From positions 47,151,418-47,215,417 of the forward strand of contig NC_133901.1 in the NCBI RefSeq assembly GCF_964199755.1: 64,000 bases of DNA. Direction: 5' to 3'. Both the position numbers and the translations under genes were made by a program. The notes below the pieces were generated by a model. That model ran no database searches and was not told the DNA's origin. It was given only the letters and a program-made list of their open reading frames with translations. Position 1 is the first letter of the stretch, and each line of letters begins with the position of its first letter. This document shows, piece by piece, positions 54,306 to 64,000 of the stretch. Source of the DNA: Larus michahellis (lineage: Eukaryota > Chordata > Aves > Charadriiformes > Laridae).

Positions 54306-54790
54306 ATCACAGAATGACAGGGATTGGAAGGGACCTCTGGAGATCATCTAGTCCAACCCTGCTGCCTAGAGCAGGTTGCACAGGAACGTGTCCAGGCGGG
54401 TTTTGAATGTCTCCAGAGTTGGAGACTCCACCACCTCTCTGGGCAGCCTCTTCCAGTGCTCTGCCACCCTCATTGTAAAGAAGTTCCTCCTCATGTTTAG
54501 GTGGAACTTCCTAAGCTCAAGTTTGTGCCCATTACCTCTTGTCCTGTCGCTGGGCACCACTGAAAAGGGCCTGGCCCCATCCTCCTGACACCCACCCTTT
54601 AAGTATTTATAAGTGTTGATAAGGTCCCCCCTCAGCCGTCTTTTTTCCAGACTGAAGAGACCCAAATCCCTCAGTCTGTCTTCATGAGAGAGGTGTTCGA
54701 GTCCCCTAATCATCTTGGTAGCCCTTTGCTGCACCATCTGCAGCAGTTCCCTGTCCCTCTTGAACCGGGGAGCCCAGAACTGGACACAGT
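54306..54790 (-). mobile_element. 5'-truncated CR1 LINE 3' end
   Basis: A minus-strand CR1 tail at 54306 (ATTCTGTGAT as read on that strand), 5'-truncated at 54790. It codes the ORF2 C terminus (54366-54737), again with [20 protein letters not shown] and [13 protein letters not shown]. It is about 95% identical by eye to 44508-44935, with a short deletion just inside the tail. Confidence 0.95.
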
Positions 54791-57700
54791 GATGATATGC
54801 AGATATTTTCCAGTTACACCGTGGCTTCCTTTAAACTTCCATTTTTAAGAAGATATTTAGCTCTTCTGACTTACGCCGCTGCCGTGCGTTTTCCAGTTCC
54901 CCTTTACGTTTATTTCTTTCTCCTTGTCCTTGTTTCTCACACAGATTCCTCCCTTCTGGGCCCGTAGTGACTGTCACTGGTGGTGACACCGCTTCCCCGC
55001 AGCAGTGCTGTGTCACCCACACTCTGCCGCTGGCTGGCTTCAGCTCAGCCATGCAAGGTTTGCCCGGAGGATAATTAAACCACTCAAGGAAAAATATCTC
55101 AGCACATCTGGATGTGGAAATTTACTGCCATCAGAATTACACTTATGGTCAAACAGCTTTTGAAAAAATGACCTTCTTATGTAAGGGAATGGATTTGTAC
55201 TCTAAACCAAAATGAAAGGCATCCCTGCTTCGTGTGGCTCTTTGTCAGCACTGAAAACTGTATTCAGCTCTTTAATTCTCCCCTTGCCTTTCTCTTTAGC
55301 CTGCTTCTGGTCCTTCACCCTTACCTGACACCGCTGCTATTTCCCTTCCTGGTGTTTCTGTGTGCTCTGTTGAGAACAAAACCGAGGAGGAGCCAGGATC
55401 AGCACAGCAGCTTGGTCGGTAGCTGGCACATGTAGAATCAGTTAACTGTTGCTGCCGCACACTTTTATACCCCGGGGAAATCTTTAGGCTCTCTGTACTT
55501 TAGATTCAGTCTGTTAAAGACCATTAAATGATAATAGTCTCTCCTTAGCAACATGGTTGTGAGAGTAGACGATAGAATCATCAAAGTGGCATGGACTTGT
55601 CTTCCTAGGTTTTTATTGCCAGGATGTGTGGATTAAACAATGTGATTAGCATCTGCTGTGTATAGTTCTTTTTATTCTTCCATCTGCCAAAGAAAGTGGG
55701 AAATGGCTAGAAGCTGCTGCTCTTGAAGTCAGCTGCAAAACAGAGACTGACTTCAGCAGGAAAAGGAGAGGGCAAAGCAGGGAAGCTCTTTGCTGCCATT
55801 AACACTCTCTTAGGGGGAGGGTGGTAGCTCTGAAGATGAGTTCAGGGAAAAAAATTCTAACAGTACAAATAGACCATGGCAAAAAGATAATATTTGGCTT
55901 GCCTTGCTGATGAAGCGTGTTTATCCTTCTTGGAATATCGCTAGCAGTCTTGGAGAATTTTTATTTTAGTTATTCTTTCGCACAGTATTTTTATTAGCAA
56001 AATGGGCCTTAATCCAAGTCCCCTGGAAACCAATTAGAGAATTCTTAACTCGGCAGAACTGGATGAGCTTTGATATATGCATTATATTAAATATTTCTAT
56101 CCATCAAACTCCCACCAGTTAATGCATCTTTATAAGTTTCAAACAGTTGCACAACACTTCTATAAATATCATTGCTGCAGACTTGATCCAGAAAGAGCCA
56201 TTTTAACCTAAGTCCTTTTTAAGGCTTCCATGCTGCTCAGGACTTTGTCTCAGATGTCTCTGCTCATTCCGGGCCGCGCTGAGTATGTTCTTTTCCGATT
56301 ATTATGGAGGTGGGGATTTTCTGTTTGCTTTGGGTGGTGTGTTTTCATTTGTTGTTCAATTCTGACCAATCTTGGCGCATCTAATAATTTAAGTTCTAAA
56401 TGTTTTTTTTGTTTGTTTTTTTTTTTTAAATACTAGTCATCTTGAATGTTTAATTTTTACATTTGTGTTACAAGGGGGAAAAAATACAGATGTGCTGAAG
56501 ATTTGTAGCTCAGTTTAAACTGGATGACCAAACCTTGTGGAAGCTGGTAATGCAGCTGCCACTGTGCCAAGCTGAGACATGATTTCATTCTGGAAGTCTC
56601 TGATGGCTTTCCCGTCCCTGCCAAGACATGTAGACTGGCACCGAGACTGTATTCCTTTTGCCTTCTAAATTAGAGTGTAACTTAGGAGTTACTTCTTTTC
56701 ATGTTGGTTACTGTTTTCAGAACTGACTTCAGTTAAGTCCAGTATTTTTGTCACGTTAAACACTCCTCAGTCTTTGGTTTCGTCTTGGCGCATAGTCTGC
56801 TTTGCTTACGCAAATTGACTATAGCAAGTTGTACAAGGCTTTCTCTTTGGCTTTATTCTCTCTGTAATCCCAGTCTTGTGTTTACCTCCTACAGAAATCA
56901 TTTCCCCCTCCCACCCAAGGAACATCCTGCGATGTTAAAAATAAAAATGCTTTCTCAAATGAGAAGCATATGGAATTTATGGAGTATTTATGTAAACAGG
57001 AATCAATGTATCGCTGTCTAATAGCAGTTAAAGTCTTAGCTATGGGCATGACACATGGGATCTGCTTAAAGACCAGCATATTTTTCAACCTCCTGGCCAT
57101 CTACATTTGTCTGGTTTTCACAAAGGCTTGTAAAACGGTACAGAATTAATGAAAGTACACTAGAAATGCTTCTCCTCTATCATAAAACAAATGAATTCAG
57201 AATGCTAGAGCAGCATTTCATTATGAAGCAATAATAATCCCCTCCAGCTGGATGCTCCCCACAATCCTGCTCATCTGCTTCCATGCATGATAAGCTTTTG
57301 AAGCCCAACCAAATCTGAGTATTGCTCTGTTCTCGTATGCAGATCTGCTTGGTACTGTATTTTTTCAGGAGCTGGGCTGCCGCTTCTGTTCCCCCCTTAG
57401 TTTAAGCATTGCAAAACAGACAAGCTGTGGGACTAGCTCTGCAGGTGTGCATGAAAAAAACAAGTGAAAAACACAGTATCTAGAGAAACACGGAGAACCG
57501 CAGTTGCATGTGTACCTGTCTCTGTCTCCTCAGGGAGCTCTTTGGGCTTGGACTAGAGATATCTGGACTGCCCTGGAGCTTTCAAGGATTATTGGCTTCT
57601 ATTTAGTGTCAGGAACACTTTTCAAGTCCAGCTGTCCCACGATTAAAGCACTGCCCCTTGCTCACCATCTGTAAAAGTGTGCAGTTTTGTGTGTCTCAGG

Positions 57701-60700
57701 CAGTCTCTCCTGTGGCTCTGCAAGCTTTCTGCCCCCGAGTCTTTCTAAAGCTCTGCTTTGTCATTTCTGCCTGCTAGGCAGGATGAGATGATTTTTTTTT
57801 CTCTTTTTACACCCATCAGGCTAATGTCTGACAGGAATGATATTCTATCAAAACAAATTCCCGTTCTCTCTGGCTGCATTTTTTTTTTTTAACATACTGT
57901 ATTTTCTAATGGTAGAATAAAATGTGTATATTTTGGTAGATAGTGAGCAAGCCATCCAAACCAAAGCCCTTTAAAATCTATGGGAGGATCACCATTATCT
58001 TCAAGGAGTCTTGGATTTATCCCTAGGTCCTTTCATTGACTTGGAGACCCTCAAAAACTTAGCTTGTAACTGAAATGTATTCAACTCTTAAACCCTTGCA
58101 TGTCAGTGAGCGAGGGAGCTACTCGCTATTAAAAGTACATATGTAATTCTTAGCAGGTCTGAGGCTTCAAATATGAAATGGAACACAAGAAAATACCTTT
58201 CCTTCTCCAAGAGCCTTTAGATTCAAATCCAGTTTGAAAATGCTCATTGATGACAGAAAAAATGAAGATGGTGAAACTGTGCTGAGAGTTACTCTGGAGT
58301 CCTTGCTATTATATTTGTCTACCGCCTTCAACTGCACCTTGGGTTTTCTTCTTACAAATTCCCAGCTTTTGCGCATGGCTTGTTCGTAGGAGTTACCCAG
58401 GGATGCTCAGGGCACCCATTTGCTTTTATCTCCCCATTAGCGCTAAATGCAAACAATTGGTATAAACAGCCTCTCTTGGCTTGACTTGAAAACTGACCTA
58501 GAAACTAAACCAATAACAAACTGCAAGCAACAGCTTTAAAAGGGGCTGTTTAACATCTGCTCGCTTATAGAAGTTAACCACATCACAAGCCAGCCCAGTC
58601 TCCCAAAGAAAATTAAATCACCCCCCAGTTCTGTTCTAAGCAGACGGGTACCCGGGCTGCGCTCGCAGGGTGCCTTCCTTACGAAAGCTGAAATTCTTAC
58701 AGCCCTTAATTTTTAGTTCTTAGACACCACTGATGTGCCTCTCTAGTATCGCTGGGTTTCATTTGCTGCCTGTTTTTGGAAGCAGTTGTGTGAGAAACAG
58801 AAGTGATTGTGTGTATTCACAGCTCCAGGAGGAACCAGTTTGCTTACCCTTTTCTTACTCGCCCCAAACAAACAAACCCCCTTTCTGCCAGGTACTCTGC
58901 CCCAGAGGAAGGCCTTTTCTTCCTCTTTCAACAGGCAAATCTTTAGTTGCTTAAGTAAAACATTTCTTTTTTTAATTTGCTTTTTCAACAGCCCTGGGAA
59001 ATTAAAAACCTTCAGCAGACAGGGTGTTTTCTTTCTATTGAAGCTGACTGAAATAACTGTCTGATCTTTTTCATTTTAATTTGAATTACCAGTTCAGCCC
59101 CTGCCCAGATTAATACTTACTATCTGAAAACTGCCTCATGCAGTGCAAGACGAAATGACTGAAGGTTTTGAGGCTACAGGAAAAAAAGAAAAAAAAAAAG
59201 CAATATAATCCTCTGGTCTGCTTTCCTTCATACTGTATGTCACAGGAGCTCACTTAAGAAAGAGCTAAACCATGTCCTGGAGGTCATGGTTACACGTTTT
59301 TAGGAAGATAAATGATCCTTGTGCTTCTGTGAGAATCCGATAGCAGCTCCCTCGTCCGCAGCTTCAGCAGGAGCGCTGAGGACCTCTGGACTTACGGACA
59401 CAGCCCATTGCTGGAAGCGATACTGCCAGGTGAAAGACTTTGTCTGGACAGTGCCGAGACTGCTCACATTATGTTTGGGTTGGTTTTTTTTTTCCTTTTT
59501 TATGGGTAAATGAGATGTTTTGATCTGCTGGCCCGCTAAAGCAGCACCTTCCTATCCTGAAAATGCTAATTAATTGTCTATCAGTTACGTCAATCTGAAA
59601 AAATAAGCTTCTGTTGAGAACTGTTTAGCTGCTAGTGTTTCATCTAACACCTATTACAAAATCTCGATGGTGTTTACTTTATATCTGCACTTGATGATCA
59701 TTTCTATTTTTCTACCTGTCTTGGAGATTGTATAATCTTCCTTCCCAGGATCCACACCGTGTTGTCAGCTTCCAGTAACTTCCTGTAAATCTCTCAATAT
59801 TTTTCTCTAAACCCTTAGGTGCTTGAATCATATGATTACGTGAGAAGCTTAGCTTTCGTTACAAAACTCTTTCTAGCACACGTGGCTGCCAATGAAGCTT
59901 GAAGACCTGTATCCTTAGGGCTCCAAAACCAAAAAGCAAAGAAAATGTCTCCCGTGTATTTAAAAATAATAGAAAAAAACCCTCCTCATCCTAAAGAAAA
60001 TCTACTTTTGGCCATTAGAATTTTTGACTGGGCTGGATTGATGATATTGAGGGGGGGATTTACCAGTAAAGCTCCCGCCGCAGAGCCGCTGCTGTGAGTG
60101 GGGCAGCAGTAAGCAGGTAGGTGCCGAGGAGGAGGAAGGATCTGAGAAGGAGTGACAGGTATTTTTTGCACAGAAGACTATTGTATTATTAAAAGTCCTA
60201 TTACAGCGAGTGTAAGAAATCCTTTTTAAAGCCTGGATGTTTCTAAAGGGTGCCTTATCAGAAAATGCCAAGCTAAAATAATACAATAGTGTCAGTCGGT
60301 ATGTGGGTGACGGGTGTAGGATATAAGCTCACCACCTAACGGCTTTTGGAAGCAAAGATTTTGCAAGACAGAAGAATGGTCACTTGGGGCAGCCCCTGCC
60401 ATTGTGGGGGCTTAGTTTTATACTATCTTACTGAAATCCATCTTGAAAGCAGGTAGGATTTTCTTTTCTGTTTCTTTTTCTCTACTTTATTTCTTCTTCT
60501 TTCTCTGCTCTCCTCTTTCCCTTTCCCGCTTGACTGTCAGATGTTCAGGATCATCTTGGTTCTCCGATCTGCATGGAAGATAGACTTTTACAGGGAGAAC
60601 TATGTGCTGGATTACGTGAATTTGAATCTCTTTTTAGCTTCTAATGTAAATGTATGACACAACATTATATTTCAGGAAACATGCTGAGTCTGCAAACACA

Positions 60701-63700
60701 AGCATGATGATTATTGCATACTAAAAAAGATGTATTGGCAATTACGGGAACAAAATCTTCTTGTACAATCCTGCTCTTGCTGCTCTTGATTCTGATCTTA
60801 GTATTTTCAAAGGCTTGCATGGTTGCTTTTTATTTTTTTTATACTGTAGTTACTATTGTGAAATTTGCTGGGATTTCCTATACTGCACAAAGTTATATGG
60901 ACTTAGAACAAAAATAGTCTTCAGCTGCGGGACTGTGTCTTGCTGAAAGCTAATGCTTGCACTGGGAGTGATCCTGTCCTCCCAACAGAAAGTTCTGAAA
61001 GACCAAGGACTTAAAAGCACTTCTCTGCCCCCATCTTAGGTCTACGGAGGGAGGTTTTTCAGAGGCAGATATACCATGCAGATACCCAACTTGATTTTTC
61101 AAATTCCAATTTCTGCTTTTGAAAATCATTCCCAATGTTTTTTTTTTCTAATGCCCAAAGCATACAGTAGTCTAGTTTCTAAATCTGAAAAAAAAAAAAA
61201 AATAAAAAAATTGGAAAGCTTTCTAAAGCTTAGAAAAATCTACTGATCTTTTTCTGTTAATTTGTCAAGTTGTGGTTAGAATCCAATTTTACACAAGCAC
61301 CCATGACAGCCTGTGTGAGAGCTCCATATTTAATTACATGTTTTTAAATCCTTCCTTTTATTTGGTCTAAACAAACAAACTGCCTTCCCTTTGGTACTCT
61401 GATAAACACCTGGTTGATTCTTGCGTAGTCTGTGCAAGTTGTAGGCTTTAATTCATTTCAGGGGTCTGTCTTTGATTAACTTAGATTTTAGTTCTGAAAA
61501 TTTATTCCATGGATATATTCTTATTCTGAAAAGTTGGCAGGGGAACCAAACAGTTTTGCTTATTTTTTCTCTTGGAGCAGGGGGAGGAAGGAATTTGTTG
61601 ACAATTGGTTTTGCTTCTTCTTTTGGCAATAGGATTGTAGCTTCTGGGGTACCGTGACAATCTGAATTTTGGTCAATTCATAAACTTTTGTCATAATAAA
61701 TTTGCATGTGTTTCATAGTTGGAGTGTTCAAAGATGACATGTATGGCTAAGCCTTATGAAGGCTTCCCTGGCACTTGCTGGGGAGGGTCTACACCAAGTC
61801 AAGCAATTGAGGTAAGAGCAAGGTCCCTCTCTTATACAGGCAACTGCCTGCCGGCTGGACCCACGAAAGAGAGGAATTTATCCCTGCAATGAGAAATGTA
61901 TCTGAATAAGAGCAAAGAAGACTTGCTGTTTTCAAGAAAAAATGCAGTGTAAGAGACTCAGGTATCACAAAAAGATAGAAACTGCCTTGCCAGAGAGAAA
62001 GAAACCTGATCCGACAGGGATTTACCTGCTTCCTGGCACTATCTGAGCCATGGCAATAGGAGATGTGGGGCTGCAAGCAAAAGGCGAGGCAGGCACTGCA
62101 GGGTAAGTCAGTCTGATGTTTTATTTGGAAAAGAAGGCAAAGGACTAGGACACACGTTTGGGAAAGGCAGGAGTAAACTGAGTCCAGAGCAAACCCTTGC
62201 GGAGGCACACCTCCTTCTAGACCTTGCCCTGCCCGAATGATGCCATCCGTGTTGTTCCTGCAGCCTCTGGCGCAGAGCACGGATCAGAGTGCTGAGTCAG
62301 GCAGAGGATGAAGAACAAGATCATCCTTTAATATTTCAAGTAGCGGAGGACTGCTGCATAGATCTAAAGTACAGCTCTTACCATAATTCCCCGTAATGAA
62401 ATTTGTTGGTTTGTTTCCCGTTCTTTACAGGAAACTATATAAGCACACACACGCACCCACAAAAGCAATATTGTTAAAGGACTGCTGAGATGAGAAAGTC
62501 TTAAAAAACTAGGAAATACTTGAATAACTTGTGCAATCTTTGTTCAGTCTTCTTGTGCATTTGCCTTACGAAAGCTTTCAATTGCTCGATTTCTTGCCCT
62601 ACGTTCTGTGGCAGGCAGAGAAGGGGACTGGCACCGGCTGGGAGCGGTGTCCACTTTGGCTGTGCATTAGGTGACACGAGGCAGGTTCTGCTTCTTACCG
62701 GTGGTTTTTCACTCTGTTCTGTCTCAACTTCATTTTGCTGAGTTGAAGACAACAATTAATGCGTACCGGTGTTATCTAGTATTTCTGGAACGTATGATCA
62801 CTTTACTGGCTAAGCTTTGCCCAACTTATTGGAGAGAAATAGGCAAATTTTCTGATAAATTTGAATAGATTAGAAAGAGCACAGTTTGCAGGGATTTACA
62901 ATGTTAGGCATTAACCAACAAAGCTAATCTCTGTGTATTTTGTCTAGTGAATAAAGTTGCTAGGAAAACTATGGATGCAAAATTAGAAGAAATGAATCTA
63001 CAAGAACGTAAGTAACAATGGACCGAACATGAAAAAACTTGTTTTCAAAATCATGCCATGCTTTCAAGTACTGTTTTAAATAATGACTTGTAATGTTGAG
63101 AAAAATCCCTAAATCCCTTTATTCTGTATCTGCCTCCACTAACAGCAGTAGAATGCATACCATGATTATGCACATAACCCAAGGCTGTTTTCACATACGA
63201 GAGACGTCATCATCGTCATCATCATCTGTTCAACTACATAATGTGACTTGAAACTCGCCTTCAGCACCTGAATTCTCTAAATGGGTGTGTTAACAGAAAA
63301 TTTTAGGGAGCAATTGCTTCCCCTTGTACCTCAGTGAGTCCAGCTCTCTGGACACTAACTAAAGACTACAAATGTTTGCACAGGAGGCTTTCGGATAATT
63401 TCAGTTGCTACCAGATGTAACAGGGTTAACAGAAATACTGGTAATGCTCTTTCCGTGTCATTACAGCCACCATTATTTTTGCAGGATCTCAGGAACATAC
63501 CTACAAGTCTCACATGAGATGCAAATTGAAGCGTGTGATTGCTTGTGGTCATTCTGCAGTCTCTTTGCAAATTAAGGTACCATTTGGTGCAAGCGAGGCT
63601 GGCAGACTGTTTGCTTTCAGACAGAAAAGTTGTTATTCTTTTTATTTGCAAAACAATTACAGGCTCCTGCTGCTGAGCATAGATGTGCCTGTTGGTAATT

Positions 63701-63825
63701 TACCTGCTCTCTGGCTATTCCCGAAATGCTGATGAAACTCCATTTGGCGGGAAGACGAGCCAGCAGGTAACGCTCATGTTTAGGTCTTTTGCTTGAAAAC
63801 TTTCATTTTTGCAAACTCGAATGGA
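54791..63825. other. Intergenic between POLR3A and the next CpG island
   Basis: Nine kilobases with no supported gene. Open frames are short or low-complexity; the longest is 61789-62280, minus, 163 codons, Cys- and Leu-rich with no family match. Simple tracts include poly-A near 61188-61202 and a CATCAT/CGTCAT run near 63209-63227. A homeodomain-type CTAATTAATTG motif lies near 59567-59577. Distal regulatory elements of the downstream gene could be here, but nothing shows it directly. Confidence 0.4.
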
Positions 63826-64000
63826 CAAAGCCGCGGACGGCCTGCTGTTACTCGGATGTTTTGCCTTTTACCGGCTCAGGACGAAACAAATCTTGACGCT
63901 CGAAGCCTCTCCCGCTGAAGACCCCGGGACCCGCCGCCGCCGCCCGCTCCCGCCCCCGCCCCCCGGCTGGTGCCGCCGCCGCCCCCGGGCGCCCCGGGCG
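63826..64000. promoter_or_regulatory. CpG island edge, likely promoter of the next gene
   Basis: From about 63826 the sequence turns sharply GC- and CpG-rich (CCGCCGCCGCC, CCCCGGGCGCCCCGGGCG) and is cut by the window end. No coding frame can be assigned. In vertebrates POLR3A is followed head-to-tail by DLG5, so this is inferred to be the DLG5 promoter or first exon. Confidence 0.6.

Noticed and set aside
54693-54703. GTTCGAGTCCC, like a tRNA T-arm (B box)
   Set aside because: It lies within the CR1 copy and no cloverleaf can be formed around it.
61789-62280. 163-codon minus-strand frame
   Set aside because: No domain recognised, no supporting splice sites or conservation visible; likely chance.

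Overview
The window is vertebrate nuclear DNA, almost certainly from a bird. It carries intron-rich genes with GT-AG splice sites, CpG islands, poly(A) signals and the avian hallmark retroelements: CR1 LINE fragments in both orientations and an endogenous-retrovirus-type solo LTR. I found no operon, CRISPR array, plasmid or phage feature, and no new multi-gene system. Almost all of the content is two well-known housekeeping genes and their flanks.

Layout. Positions 1-2969 are AT-rich flank downstream of RPS24 with no gene I can support. RPS24 (ribosomal protein eS24) lies on the minus strand, from its terminal 3'UTR exon near 2970 to its first exon near 9219. A CpG island at about 8850-9780 holds a divergent promoter: only 284 bp separate the RPS24 and POLR3A start codons. 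POLR3A, the largest subunit of RNA polymerase III, then runs on the plus strand from 9462 to its stop at 47249-47251, with a 3'UTR to about 49070. All 31 coding exons can be placed with correct splice phases. They sum to 4173 nt, which is 1390 codons plus a stop and equals the length of human POLR3A. The frame is intact and the NADFDGDE active-site motif is present, so the gene looks functional.

The introns hold a minus-oriented solo LTR (intron 18), a 2 x 40-bp tandem duplication (intron 18), a long poly-T tract (intron 23) and a 1.8-kb 5'-truncated CR1 (intron 30). Downstream of POLR3A, 49.1-63.8 kb is intergenic. It contains three more CR1 pieces and a few unexplained blocks: a GC-rich patch at 49.96-50.17 kb, a 212-codon minus-strand ORF at 51.5-52.1 kb and an 11-bp inverted repeat near 53.95 kb. 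A second CpG island starts near 63.83 kb and runs off the window. From vertebrate gene order (RPS24-POLR3A-DLG5) I infer it is the DLG5 promoter, but no DLG5 coding sequence is visible.

The two main genes serve one growth programme. eS24 is a 40S ribosome component, and Pol III makes 5S rRNA and tRNA. Sharing a promoter would let them be expressed together. The most notable structural point is a pair of same-orientation CR1 copies, about 95% identical by eye, that flank the last POLR3A exon.
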